38,217 nt of DNA from Streptomyces sp. SM10 (GCF_002910915.1 NZ_NEUF01000096.1:1-38217); one strand, 5' to 3'. Positions 22,940 to 31,356 are shown, counted from the stretch's first letter. Program-made: numbers and translations. The notes: generated by a model not told the origin, from the sequence alone.

Positions 22940-24022
22940 TTACTGCCGCGCCATCTCTTCCTTGAGCGCCAGCACGAAGGCGTCGACGTCGTCCTCACGG
23001 GTGTCGAAGGCGCACATCCAGCGGACGTCTCCGGCCTTCTCGTCCCAGAAGTAGAAGCGGAACCGCTTCTGCAGCCGCTCGGTCACCGCGTGCGGCAGCC
23101 GCGCGAAGACGGCGTTGGCCTGGACGGGGTGGAGGATCTCCACGCCGTCCACCGCCCGGACGCCCTCGGCGAGCCGCTGGGCCATGGCATTGGCGTGGCG
23201 GGCGTTGCGCAGCCAGAGGTCGCGCGCGAGCAGCGCCTCGAGCTGGACCGAGACGAAGCGCATCTTGGAGGCCAGCTGCATCGACAGCTTGCGCAGATGC
23301 TTCATGGCCCGGACCGACTCCGGGTCCAGGACGACGACGGCCTCGCCGAAGAGCGCGCCGTTCTTGGTGCCGCCGAAGGAGAGCACGTCGACACCGACCG
23401 TGTTGGTGAAGGTGCGCATCGGCACGTCCAGCGACGCGGCGGCGTTGGCTATCCGGGCTCCGTCGAGGTGGACCTTCATGCCCCGTTCATGGGCGTGGTC
23501 GCAGATGGCCCGGATCTCGCCGGGCGTGTAGACGGTGCCGAGCTCGGTGTTCTGGGTGATCGAGACGACCTGCGGCATCGCCCGGTGCTCGTCGTCCCAG
23601 CCGTACGCCTCCCGGTCGATGAGCTCGGGCGTCAGCTTGCCGTCCGGAGTCGGCACGGTGAGCAGCTTCAGTCCTCCCACCCGCTCCGGCGCCCCGCCCT
23701 CGTCCACGTTGATGTGGGCGGACTCGGCGCAGATCACCGCGCCCCAGCGGTCGGTCAGCGCCTGGAGTGCGAGGACGTTGGCCCCGGTGCCGTTGAAGAC
23801 GGGGAAGGCCTCGGCCGTGGGACCGAAGTGGCTGTGCATGACCCGCTGGAGGTGCCCGGTGTAGTCGTCCTCTCCGTAGGCGACCTGGTGGCCCCCGTTG
23901 GCGAGGGCCAGGGCCGCGAGGACCTCCGGGTGCGCTCCGGCGTAGTTGTCACTCGCGAATCCGCGCACCTGGGGGTCGTGGTGACGTCGCGCATCGGTCC
24001 TTACGGTTGCGGGGTCAGCCAC
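22940..24022 (-). CDS. Threonine aldolase-like PLP enzyme (beta-eliminating lyase family)
   Basis: A 360-residue PLP-dependent aldolase of the low-specificity L-threonine aldolase type, which would split threonine or another beta-hydroxy amino acid into glycine and an aldehyde. The PLP lysine is Lys220 in LSFGGTKNGALFG. Other conserved parts are ASDNYAGAHPEV near the start, AESAHINVDEGG (His103 stacks on PLP), and VHLDGARIANAA (Asp187, Arg190). Start is GTG 24022, which overlaps the end of the upstream SDR gene by 22 bases, so it is the last gene of a coupled three-gene operon with the DUF6421 and SDR genes. The true substrate may be the product of those partners and not threonine. Confidence 0.9.
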   Translation of the reverse strand: MADPATVRTDARRHHDPQVRGFASDNYAGAHPEVLAALALANGGHQVAYGEDDYTGHLQRVMHSHFGPTAEAFPVFNGTGANVLALQALTDRWGAVICAESAHINVDEGGAPERVGGLKLLTVPTPDGKLTPELIDREAYGWDDEHRAMPQVVSITQNTELGTVYTPGEIRAICDHAHERGMKVHLDGARIANAAASLDVPMRTFTNTVGVDVLSFGGTKNGALFGEAVVVLDPESVRAMKHLRKLSMQLASKMRFVSVQLEALLARDLWLRNARHANAMAQRLAEGVRAVDGVEILHPVQANAVFARLPHAVTERLQKRFRFYFWDEKAGDVRWMCAFDTREDDVDAFVLALKEEMARQ

Positions 24023-24765
24023 AGACGCTTTCCGTTCACTTCTCCGGCGGGCATGTCCCAGACCCCGGCGATGGCCTCGGCCAGCTCCGATACGTCCGTG
24101 AAGCCCGCGAACTTCGCATTCGGGCGCTCGGCGCGCATCGCGTCGTGCACCAGTGCCTTGACGACCAGGATCGCAGCAGCCGATGTCGGCCCCGCGTCGC
24201 CCCCCGCCTTGCGGAAGGCGTCGGCGAGGGCGAGGGTCCACGCCTCGGCCGCCGCCTTGGACGCGGAGTAGGCCGCGTTGCCTGCGGTGGGGCTGCTGGC
24301 CCCGGCCGCGCTGATCAGCACGTACCGGCCCCGGTCGCTGCGCTGGAGGACCTCCTGGAAGGCGAGCGACGTGGACTGGACCGTGCGGATCAGCAGTTTC
24401 TCGAGGAAATCCCAGTCGGCGAGGCTGGTGTCGGCGAAGCCTGATCCGCCGCGCCAGCCGCCGACGAGATGGACCAGGCCGTCGACCCGTCCGAACTCCT
24501 TCTCCGTCTTGAGGGCCCACTCCCGCGCGGCTTTCGGATCGAGGAGATCGACCGTGTCGCCGGTGACGGTCGCCCCTCCGTGCGCGTAGCGAGCCGCGTC
24601 GACCGCTTCGACGAGCCGCTCGGGATTCGCGTCGGAGGCGACCACGGTCGCCCCCGCCTCGGCGAGCCTGAGCAACGTGGCCCGGCCCGCGGGGCCCGCT
24701 GCCCCGGCCACCGCGATCACCGCGCCTTCGAGCACACCGCTGTCGGCCCCGGCTGTTCCGTTCAT
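24001..24765 (-). CDS. SDR family oxidoreductase
   Basis: A 254-residue short-chain dehydrogenase. The cofactor motif is GAAGPAGRA (21-29), a variant of GxxxGxG. The catalytic Ser is in LISAAGASS and YSASK gives Tyr and Lys. ATG 24765 has a strong GAGGAGG site eight bases upstream and is preferred. The alternative GTG at 24795 overlaps the DUF6421 stop as GTGA and would add ten residues. It reads directly between the DUF6421 and aldolase genes, overlapping the latter by 22 bases, so the three proteins are likely made together. It may oxidise a hydroxy group on the intermediate handled by its neighbours, which is an inference. Confidence 0.88.
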   Translation of the reverse strand: MNGTAGADSGVLEGAVIAVAGAAGPAGRATLLRLAEAGATVVASDANPERLVEAVDAARYAHGGATVTGDTVDLLDPKAAREWALKTEKEFGRVDGLVHLVGGWRGGSGFADTSLADWDFLEKLLIRTVQSTSLAFQEVLQRSDRGRYVLISAAGASSPTAGNAAYSASKAAAEAWTLALADAFRKAGGDAGPTSAAAILVVKALVHDAMRAERPNAKFAGFTDVSELAEAIAGVWDMPAGEVNGKRLWLTPQP

Positions 24766-24791
24766 CGCCACCGCCTCCTCAGAACCCACGC

Positions 24792-26189
24792 TCACGCGGC
24801 TGCCCGCCCGGAGTCCGCCGCAGTGATCCCCTTGGTGGAGGCGATCACGTGCTTCAGCTTCTTGGAGAGCGCCTCATAGAACATGCTCAGGGGAAACTCG
24901 TCGGGAAGCACGTCGTCGACGAGCTTGCGAGGGGGTTGTGTGAGGTCCAGGGCGTCGGGTCCCTTGGCCCAGTGGGATCCCGGGTGGGGTGCGAGATAGG
25001 TCGAGACCAGGTCGTACGCCGCGAACCAGTGCACCAGTTTGGGCCGGTCGATGCCCTCGCGGTAGAGCGTCTCGATCTCACCGCAGAGCTGGTTGGTCAC
25101 CTGCGGGGCGCGGTCCCAGTCGATCTTGAGGGTGTTGTCGGTCCAGCGGACCACGTCGTGCTTGTGGAGGTAGGCGAAGAGCAGCTGGCCGCCGAGGCCG
25201 TCGTAGTTGCGCACGCGCTCGCCGGTGACGGGGAAGCGGAACATCCGGTCGAAGAGCACGGCGAACTGCACGTCACGCCCCTGCTCGAAGCCGTCGGCCT
25301 CCAGCTTCACGGCCTCCCTGAAGGCGGTGAGGTCGCAGCGCAGCTCCTCGAGGCCGTACATCCAGAACGGCTGGCGCTGCTTGATCATGAAGGGGTCGAA
25401 CGGCAGGTCGCCGTGGCTGTGCGTGCGGTCGTGGACCATGTCCCAGAGCACGAAGGCCTGCTCGCAGCGCTTCTGGTCGCCGAGCATCTCGCGGATGTCC
25501 TCGGGCAGGTCGAGGCCCAGCAGATCCACTGAAGCCTCGGTCACGCGGCGGAAGCGGGCGGCTTCACGGTCGCAGAAGATGCCACCCCAGCTGAAGCGCT
25601 CGGGAGCTTCCCGCACGGCGATGGTCTCGGGGAAGAGCACAGCGGAGTTGGTGTCGTACCCCGAGGTGAAGTCCTCGAAGGTGATCCCGCAGAACAGCGG
25701 GTTGTCGTAACGCGTCGCCTCGAGGTCGGCGAGCCACTGGGGCCACACCATCCGCAGCACGACCGCTTCGAGATTGCGGTCCGGGTTGCCGTTCTGCGTG
25801 TACATCGCGAAGACGACGAGGTGCTGGAGGCCGTCGGCGCGGTCCTTGGCGGGCTGGAAGGCCAGCAGCGAGTCGAGGAAGTCCGGCACGCCGAAGCCGT
25901 CCGCGGCCCAGCGGCGCAGGTCGGTGACGAGTGCCCGGTGGTAGGCCTCGTCGTGCGGAAGCAGGGGGGAGAGCTGCCGGACCGCGGCGACCACGCGCTC
26001 GACGACGGCTCCGGCGGCCTCGGGGGACGGGGCGCCGTCCGCCGCGAAGTCTATGGATCCGTCCTTGGACTGCCAGGGGCGGAGCTCCTCCACGGCGCTC
26101 TTGAGCGAGGGCCAGGCCGGGTGCTCCACGACCCGCTGGGCAGCAGACGTCCGGTCTCTGGCGGTGGCTTGCTCAAGAATTTCCGTCAT
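24792..26189 (-). CDS. DUF6421 family protein
   Basis: A 465-residue soluble protein of the DUF6421 family, with no known function. It is rich in conserved-looking motifs: TYDTNSAVLFPETIAVRE-like sequence, FSWGGIFCDREAARFRR, and a His/Asp-rich stretch WDMVHDRTHSHGDLPFDPF that could bind metal. Later come FAVLFDRMFRFPVTGERVRNYDGLGGQ and HKHDVVRWTDNTL. No signal peptide or membrane segment is visible. ATG 26189 has GGA-type Shine-Dalgarno bases and gives the expected MTEILEQATA start; the longer frame to 26225 is less likely. It is the first gene of an operon with an SDR and a threonine-aldolase-like enzyme, so an enzymatic role on a shared small molecule is plausible. Confidence 0.85.
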   Translation of the reverse strand: MTEILEQATARDRTSAAQRVVEHPAWPSLKSAVEELRPWQSKDGSIDFAADGAPSPEAAGAVVERVVAAVRQLSPLLPHDEAYHRALVTDLRRWAADGFGVPDFLDSLLAFQPAKDRADGLQHLVVFAMYTQNGNPDRNLEAVVLRMVWPQWLADLEATRYDNPLFCGITFEDFTSGYDTNSAVLFPETIAVREAPERFSWGGIFCDREAARFRRVTEASVDLLGLDLPEDIREMLGDQKRCEQAFVLWDMVHDRTHSHGDLPFDPFMIKQRQPFWMYGLEELRCDLTAFREAVKLEADGFEQGRDVQFAVLFDRMFRFPVTGERVRNYDGLGGQLLFAYLHKHDVVRWTDNTLKIDWDRAPQVTNQLCGEIETLYREGIDRPKLVHWFAAYDLVSTYLAPHPGSHWAKGPDALDLTQPPRKLVDDVLPDEFPLSMFYEALSKKLKHVIASTKGITAADSGRAAA

Positions 26190-26436
26190 GACACTTCCTT
26201 CACGGGAGAACCTCTCGTCAAGCAACCGTATCCATGACCGGTTCCTTCGGACAAGTGGGGGTCAGAAAATTATCCTGCCGTTCTCCATGTTCACCGTTAT
26301 TTTTCCTGCCACACCCGCATACGGCAACTTCTTCCGTCTGAGTCACCGGGCGGAGGGCATCCCGCACGCGCGAACTGGTTCCCTGGGGGTATGAGCCGCA
26401 CGCGGGGCGGACACGACGGACGGAAGCGGGAGTGCC

Positions 26437-27120
26437 TTGACTTTTCTCACCATCGGTCATCGCGGGGTCATGGGCGTCGAACCGGAGAACACACTCCGCT
26501 CGTTCACGCACGCCGAGCAGGCCGGCATGGACGCCGTCGAGCTGGATCTCCATCTCAGCAAGGACGGCGCACTCGCCGTGATGCACGACGCCGCAGTGGA
26601 CCGCACCACGGACGGACGGGGGCTGATCTCGGAGAAGACGCTGGCGGAGCTCCGGGAGCTCGACGCCGGCCAGGGCGAGCGGGTGCCCGTCTTCGAGGAG
26701 GTGCTCGACGCGATCGGCTCGCCCGTCCAGGCCGAGATCAAGGACGTGGCGGCCGCGAGGGCCCTGGCCGAGGTGATGCTGCGGCGGGATCTGGCCGGCC
26801 GTGTCGAGGTCTCCTCGTTCCACGACGAGGCGGTCGCCGAGATCGCGCAGTTGGTCCCAGGGGTGCGGACGGTGCTCATCGCCAGCCGCTGGGAGGGCGA
26901 CGTGGTGGAGCGGGCGAAGGCGGCGGGCGCCGCGACGCTCGCCCTGAACATCCGCCGGCTCACCCTCGAGGTGGTCGAGCAGGCGCACGCGGAGGGCCTG
27001 AAGGTGATCGGGTGGGTGGTCAACACCCAGGACCAGCTGCGGCTCGTCCGCGCACTGGGGCTGGACGGCGCGACGACCGACTACCCGGAGATCCGGCGCG
27101 CCGGACGCTTCACCGCCTGA
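26437..27120 (+). CDS. Glycerophosphodiester phosphodiesterase
   Basis: A 227-residue GDPD-family TIM barrel that hydrolyses glycerophosphodiesters to glycerol 3-phosphate and an alcohol. The N-terminal IGHRGVMGVEPENTL carries His8, Arg9, Glu15 and the ENT motif; VELDLHLSKDG and VMHD supply metal and catalytic residues. There is no signal peptide, so it is cytoplasmic. The start is the rare TTG at 26437, which sits five bases after GGGAG; no in-frame ATG or GTG precedes the catalytic His. A hairpin at 27121-27140 separates it from the convergent GNAT gene. Confidence 0.92.
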   Translation: MTFLTIGHRGVMGVEPENTLRSFTHAEQAGMDAVELDLHLSKDGALAVMHDAAVDRTTDGRGLISEKTLAELRELDAGQGERVPVFEEVLDAIGSPVQAEIKDVAAARALAEVMLRRDLAGRVEVSSFHDEAVAEIAQLVPGVRTVLIASRWEGDVVERAKAAGAATLALNIRRLTLEVVEQAHAEGLKVIGWVVNTQDQLRLVRALGLDGATTDYPEIRRAGRFTA

Positions 27121-27140
27121 GCCGGGCCGGCCTGCCCGGC
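27121..27140. terminator. Hairpin between convergent GDPD and GNAT genes
   Basis: A seven-base perfect stem GCCGGGC / GCCCGGC with a six-base loop directly after the phosphodiesterase stop codon. It can serve both converging genes. No T-run follows. Confidence 0.5.
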
Positions 27141-27155
27141 AGGCGTCGCCGCTCC

Positions 27156-27704
27156 CTACAACTCCTTGACCAGCAGCTCGAACGTGAGGTCGTCGCGCTG
27201 CGGGATGCCGAAGCGCTCGTCGCCGTACGGGAAGGGCGTCAGCTCTCCCGTACGACGGTAGCCCCGGCGCTCGTACCAGGCGATCAGCTCCCCGCGGACC
27301 GAGATCACCGTCATGTGCATCTCGCTCACGCCCCAGTCCTCACGCGCCGTGCGCTCGGCCTCGGCGATGATCACCTTGCCCAGGCCGGCGCCCTGCAGCT
27401 CCGGCGTGACCGCGAACATGCCGAAGTAGGCGGCCTCACCGCGGCGTTCGAGCTGACAGCAGGCGACCGGGACGCCGTCCTGCTCGGCGACGAGGACCCG
27501 GCCCGAGGGGGTCGCGAGCACCTCGCGCACTCCGTCGGCGTCGGTGCGCTGCCCCTGGAGGATGTCCGCCTCGGTCGTCCACCCGGCCCTGCTCGCGTCG
27601 CCCCGGTAGGCACTCTCCACGAGCCGCACCAGGACCGGGACGTCGTCCTCGGTCGCGTCGCGGAAGGTCGGTTCTGCCGGTGCCGTGGCCGGTGCGATGT
27701 CCAT
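27156..27704 (-). CDS. GNAT family N-acetyltransferase
   Basis: A 182-residue acetyl-CoA-dependent N-acetyltransferase. The acetyl-CoA binding signature is FAVTPELQGAGLGKVIIAEAE, followed by GVSEMHMTVISVRGELIAWYERRGYRRTGE, the usual beta-5/alpha-4 region. The acceptor is not predictable. The upstream frame is long but unlikely to be coding: ATG 27704 has GGGAGAAGAG in front and begins just before the FRDATEDDVPVLVRL start of the domain. It converges with the glycerophosphodiesterase gene. Confidence 0.9.
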   Translation of the reverse strand: MDIAPATAPAEPTFRDATEDDVPVLVRLVESAYRGDASRAGWTTEADILQGQRTDADGVREVLATPSGRVLVAEQDGVPVACCQLERRGEAAYFGMFAVTPELQGAGLGKVIIAEAERTAREDWGVSEMHMTVISVRGELIAWYERRGYRRTGELTPFPYGDERFGIPQRDDLTFELLVKEL

Positions 27705-27882
27705 GTGGCTCTTCTCCCGTGGTGTGCTGCCGCTGTGCGTTTCCGAGACTAACCCGCCCCCGGCCGCCCCCCGCAGGCCGGGGCGCGCTCCCCCAGTACC
27801 CCAATGCGCCCCGGTAGGTACATCAGGAACGGGGCATCGATGGGACGACACCGGCGTCATTCGCCGCAGGGGGAGGTGCACC

Positions 27883-28473
27883 GTGCACGGACCGGCGCTG
27901 TCCGGCTGGCTGCTCATGGCGTTGTGCGGGGCCACAGGGGCGTACTGCCTGCTGCGGGCCCGCGACGGCACGGAGCGGGAGCGCAGATCGGCGCGTGCGG
28001 AGGCGCTGATGGGGTTCGGGATGGCCGCGATGGCGGTGCCCGCGGCCCTGCTGACCCTCCCGGGGTGGACCTGGGTGGTGTACGCGGTGGTGTTCGGCGC
28101 CGCCTCGCTGCGCGCGGTCGCGCGCGCCGGGGACGGCGGCCACCATCTGCACCATCTCGTCGGTTCACTGGCCATGGTCTACATGGCCCTGGCCATGGCG
28201 CCGGGGTCGTCCCACGCGGCCGGGGGCGGTCACGCCGGCCATGGGGCGGGCACGGCCGGAGGCGTGCCCGTGCTGACGGGGGTGCTGCTCATGTACTACG
28301 CGCTGTACGTCCTGCGCTCCGCGGGGCGGCTGATACCGGCCCCCCTGCCCGTCGGAATTCCCGTCGGTGGTGGTGCTCCGACCGGCGTCGGCCCCGGCGG
28401 GCGACCGGAGCTGGCCCTCGCCTGCAGACTGGCCATGGGGACGGCCATGTTCGCCATGCTGCTCACCCTGTGA
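27883..28473 (+). CDS. DUF5134 domain-containing membrane protein
   Basis: A 196-residue polytopic membrane protein of the DUF5134 family, with about five hydrophobic segments and no known function. Its middle is unusually His-rich (GGHHLHHLVGSLAMVYMALAM, then SSHAAGGGHAGHG), which suggests binding of a transition metal. GTG 27883 follows GGGGAGG by six to seven bases and is the start. It leads a plus-strand run with an M56 peptidase and a PAP2 phosphatase, all membrane proteins. In related genomes DUF5134 genes often sit near such peptidases, as I recall. Confidence 0.82.
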   Translation: MHGPALSGWLLMALCGATGAYCLLRARDGTERERRSARAEALMGFGMAAMAVPAALLTLPGWTWVVYAVVFGAASLRAVARAGDGGHHLHHLVGSLAMVYMALAMAPGSSHAAGGGHAGHGAGTAGGVPVLTGVLLMYYALYVLRSAGRLIPAPLPVGIPVGGGAPTGVGPGGRPELALACRLAMGTAMFAMLLTL

Positions 28474-28560
28474 GACGGCGGGCCCGGTGCCCCGTGTCGT
28501 ACGTCACTTGGCGCGCAGAGCCATACCCGTGGACAGCACGCCACTCATAGGCTGACGCCC

Positions 28561-29496
28561 ATGTTGGTCTCCCTCGCGCTGCTGCTGCTCGGTGCACTGG
28601 CCGCCGTCGTGGCCCCGGGCCTGATGGCGAGGGCCCGGTGGCCGGAGCGTGAGCCGGTCGTGGCCCTGTGGGTGTGGCAGTGCGTGGTCGCGGGGGTCCT
28701 GCTGTCGTTCGGGCTCTCCATGACCCTCAGCGCGGCCGCCGCCTGGCAGGCGGTCCGCGGCCACGTGTTCGCCCCCGCCCCGCGCGGCGTGGTCGAGGCC
28801 TACGCCCTGGGAGCGTACGGACCGTGGTCGGCCGTGATCGCGGTCCTGCTGGCGCTCGGCGGGGTGTGGACGGCCGCCATGCTCGTACGGGAGATCCACC
28901 GGGCCCGGTCCCGACGCAGGCGGCGGCGCACCGAACTGCTGGTCCGCTCCCCGCTGATGCCGGGCGAGGAGCCCGGCAGCGGACGCCTGGTGGTCCTGGA
29001 GGGCGAGCGGCCCGATGCGTGGTGGCTGCCGGGCTCGGCGCCCCAACTGGTCATCACCACCACGGCACTCGGTCGGCTGAAGGGACGTCAGCTCGATGCC
29101 GTGCTGGCGCACGAGCAGGGCCATGCCCAGGCCCGGCACGACTGGCTCCTGCACTGCTCGGGTGCGCTCGCGTCCGGATTCCCGCAGGTGCCGGTGTTCG
29201 CCGCGTTCCGAGACGAGATGCACCGCCTGGTCGAGCTGGCCGCGGACGATGTGGCCTCCCGGCGCTTCGGGCGCCTCACGATCGCCCTCGCCCTGGTCGA
29301 ACTCAACGAGGACCGGGGCGTGTTCGGACCGGCCCCCGCCTCCGGAGCCCATGTGCCCCTCAGGGTCGACCGGCTGCTCACGCCGGTGGAGCGCCTCACC
29401 GCGGGCCGGCGGCTGCGACTGACCGCCGCTGCGGCGCTGGTGCCGGTCGTTCCGCTGCTGGTGGCCTTCGTGCCGGGACTCAGCGCCCTGGGATAG
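28561..29496 (+). CDS. M56 family membrane metallopeptidase (BlaR1-like)
   Basis: A 311-residue membrane zinc peptidase. Helices lie at about residues 3-22, 36-58, 86-108 and 285-309. The zinc motif is HEQGH (184-188) in LAHEQGHAQARHDW, and a downstream VELAADDVASR supplies the third ligand. It resembles the protease part of BlaR1/MecR1 sensors, but there is no penicillin-binding sensor domain and no BlaI repressor beside it. The substrate is therefore unknown. ATG 28561 is the start. It lies 87 bases after the DUF5134 gene and 34 before the PAP2 gene. Confidence 0.88.
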   Translation: MLVSLALLLLGALAAVVAPGLMARARWPEREPVVALWVWQCVVAGVLLSFGLSMTLSAAAAWQAVRGHVFAPAPRGVVEAYALGAYGPWSAVIAVLLALGGVWTAAMLVREIHRARSRRRRRRTELLVRSPLMPGEEPGSGRLVVLEGERPDAWWLPGSAPQLVITTTALGRLKGRQLDAVLAHEQGHAQARHDWLLHCSGALASGFPQVPVFAAFRDEMHRLVELAADDVASRRFGRLTIALALVELNEDRGVFGPAPASGAHVPLRVDRLLTPVERLTAGRRLRLTAAAALVPVVPLLVAFVPGLSALG

Positions 29497-29530
29497 CTTG
29501 CCGCGCGGATCGTGGACGAGGATCAGTCCC

Positions 29531-30232
29531 ATGCACTCCCCCGCACTCCCCCCGCGCCCCCGGCCCCCCCTCCTCGTCACGGGCCTCGCCTGCGGCGCCC
29601 TCTCCCTCGTCCTGCTCGTGCTGGTGGCGGCGCGCTGGGCGCCGCTGACCTCGCTGGACACCACGGTGGCCGAGGCGTTGCACCGCCGCGCGGTGACCGG
29701 GCCGGGGTGGGTCCACGTCAACCGGGTGCTGACGGACTGGGTATGGGATCCCTGGACGATGCGTGTGCTGACCGCCGCCGTCGTCCTCACCCTGTGGTGG
29801 CGCGGCTCACGGCTGCTCGCCGGGTGGGTCGCCGCGACCAGCCTGCTCGCCACGCTCGTCCAGCAGGGGCTGAAGGCAGCCGTGGGCAAGGAGCGCCCGC
29901 GATGGACCGACCCGGTGGACTCGGCGCAGTACGCGGCCTTCCCCTCGGGCCATGTCATGACCGCAGCCGTGACCTGCGGGCTGCTGCTGTGGCTGCTGCG
30001 CCTCCACGGCACGCAGACCGCCCCTGCGTGGTGGGGCGCCTCGGCGCTCGCCGTGATCTCCGTGGCCGGTGTGGCATGGACGCGGGTGTACCTGGGTGTG
30101 CACTGGCTGAGCGACGTACTGGGCGGCACCGTGCTGGGCGTCACGGTGGTCGCGCTCTCCGCGGCGGGATACGCCGGGTACACCGGGCGCGCCCCACGGT
30201 CGTCCGAGGAGAAGCCCGGCCCGCCCTTGTAG
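29531..30232 (+). CDS. PAP2 family membrane phosphatase
   Basis: A 233-residue integral membrane phosphatase of the PAP2 superfamily. It probably acts on lipid phosphates such as phosphatidate or undecaprenyl pyrophosphate. The three active-site motifs are present: KAAVGKERPRW, FPSGHVMTAA and TRVYLGVHWLSDVLGG. Five to six hydrophobic segments are visible. ATG 29531 follows GAGGA at suitable spacing; a longer frame from 29498 is less likely. It comes 34 bases after the M56 peptidase gene and is probably cotranscribed with it. Confidence 0.92.
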   Translation: MHSPALPPRPRPPLLVTGLACGALSLVLLVLVAARWAPLTSLDTTVAEALHRRAVTGPGWVHVNRVLTDWVWDPWTMRVLTAAVVLTLWWRGSRLLAGWVAATSLLATLVQQGLKAAVGKERPRWTDPVDSAQYAAFPSGHVMTAAVTCGLLLWLLRLHGTQTAPAWWGASALAVISVAGVAWTRVYLGVHWLSDVLGGTVLGVTVVALSAAGYAGYTGRAPRSSEEKPGPPL

Positions 30233-30261
30233 GCGGCCCCGGGGGCGGCCATGATCACTTC

Positions 30262-30987
30262 ATGCAGATCAAGGGCGTACTCTTCGACTCCTCAGGGACC
30301 CTCTTCCGGATCGAGACCGTCGACACGTGGCTGCGCGCCGTCCTCGACGCGCGGGGCATCAACGTGGAGCAGCCCGACTTCGAGCGGTTCACACGTGAGC
30401 TGAGTGCCTCCGGAGCGCTCCCGGGAGGCCCTCCGGCCGAGCGGATCCCCCCGGGGCTGGCCGCCGCGTGGGCGGGGCGCGACAGCAGTGCGGAGCTGCA
30501 CCGGGAGGCGTACACCGGCCTGGGCCGCCAGGTGAGCCTTCCGGACCCCGCCCTGCACGACGACCTGTACGAGCGCCACATGAGCCCGGAGGCCTGGCAG
30601 CCGTACCCGGACGCGGCCGAGGTGCTGCGCGGGCTCCGCCGCGACGGCGTCGCGGTCGGTGTCGTGAGCAACGTCGGCTGGGACCTGCGCCCCGTCTTCC
30701 GGGCCCATGGCCTCGACGAGTGGGTCGACGTGTATGTCCTCTCCTACGAGCACGGCATCCAGAAGCCCGATCCGCGCCTGTTCCGCGCCGCGTGCGCCGA
30801 GCTGGGTCACGATCCCGCGGAGGTGGTCATGGTCGGTGACGACCGCCACGCGGACGCGGGCGCCGCCGCCGTCGGGTGTGAGGTGCGTTTCGTGGACCAC
30901 CTGCCCGTGTCGGAGCGGCCGGACGGGCTGCGGGCTCTCAGGCTGTCGGAAATGACCGGAAAGGCGCCCGACAGGCCCGGTCCGTGA
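30262..30987 (+). CDS. HAD family hydrolase
   Basis: A 241-residue haloacid-dehalogenase-superfamily protein. Motif I is FDSSGTLF, motif II VVSNVGWD, motif III includes the Lys in GIQKPDPRLF, and motif IV is MVGDDRHADAGAA. The helical cap sits between motifs I and II. The second Asp of the DxD motif I, which serves as acid/base in phosphatase members, is Ser here, so ordinary phosphatase activity is doubtful. A related DFSGT form is known to me in Streptomyces, so this may be a feature of the subgroup. ATG 30262 starts 29 bases after the PAP2 gene. Confidence 0.88.
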   Translation: MQIKGVLFDSSGTLFRIETVDTWLRAVLDARGINVEQPDFERFTRELSASGALPGGPPAERIPPGLAAAWAGRDSSAELHREAYTGLGRQVSLPDPALHDDLYERHMSPEAWQPYPDAAEVLRGLRRDGVAVGVVSNVGWDLRPVFRAHGLDEWVDVYVLSYEHGIQKPDPRLFRAACAELGHDPAEVVMVGDDRHADAGAAAVGCEVRFVDHLPVSERPDGLRALRLSEMTGKAPDRPGP

Positions 30988-31061
30988 AGGATTCCGGGAG
31001 GAGGTGTGAGGGATATCCCTGCCCATGAGTGGGGTAGGGCACCCTGAGGGGGTTTAGCTTG

Positions 31062-31247
31062 GTGGACATGTCCCCGTATCCGAACCCGTCCGTCGCCGTG
31101 CGCCCCGCCTCCGTGGTCAATGAAGAGATCCGGACGCTGTGGAAGCGCGCGGGCGGGCTGCTGTCCCCGGACGACGAGACGACGTATCAGCGCCTGCTCG
31201 TGGAGTGGGCAGCGGCCTCGGGAACGAGTGTCCGGCCGGCCGCCTGA
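31062..31247 (+). CDS. Small conserved-looking hypothetical protein
   Basis: A 61-residue acidic-to-neutral soluble protein with the core NEEIRTLWKRAGGLLSPDDETTYQRLLVEWAAA, likely two helices. It resembles small proteins often annotated as hypothetical in Streptomyces; no function is known. Start choice is uncertain among TTG 31059, GTG 31062 and ATG 31068. GAGGGGG at 31046-31052 favours the first two. The upstream gap has an AGGGATATCCCT palindrome (31009-31020). Downstream, hairpins at 31260-31321 and 31357-31388 separate it from the convergent LVIVD gene. Confidence 0.6.
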   Translation: MDMSPYPNPSVAVRPASVVNEEIRTLWKRAGGLLSPDDETTYQRLLVEWAAASGTSVRPAA

Positions 31248-31259
31248 GCCCGGGGGGGC

Positions 31260-31321
31260 CATGCTGCGCCTCGGCTGATTCCGGCGATCCCCCGCATCGC
31301 CGGAATCAGGGGTACAGCATG
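31260..31321. terminator. Two-tier hairpin between convergent genes
   Basis: An inner perfect 14-base stem (31275-31288 with 31296-31309, seven-base loop CCCCCGC) is enclosed by an outer seven-base stem CATGCTG / CAGCATG (31260-31266 with 31315-31321). It starts 13 bases after the hypothetical gene and probably ends its transcription; it is more elaborate than a simple terminator. Confidence 0.6.
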
Positions 31322-31356
31322 TCCCCGCACCGCCTGCGGGTCAATGGAGATAGTGG

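Noticed and set aside
22634..24271. A 545-residue plus-strand frame opposite the threonine aldolase gene
   Set aside because: Antisense shadow; no domain is recognisable.
26250..26330. AT-rich stretch upstream of the DUF6421 gene as a defined promoter
   Set aside because: A GATAAT-like box is present on the minus strand, but no acceptable -35 hexamer lies at the right spacing, so no specific promoter is called.
28504..30258. A 584-residue minus-strand frame opposite the M56 and PAP2 genes
   Set aside because: Composition and position mark it as a shadow of two clear membrane-protein genes.
31009..31020. AGGGATATCCCT palindrome upstream of the small hypothetical gene
   Set aside because: Perfect but short, and not clearly placed relative to a promoter; not enough to call an operator.
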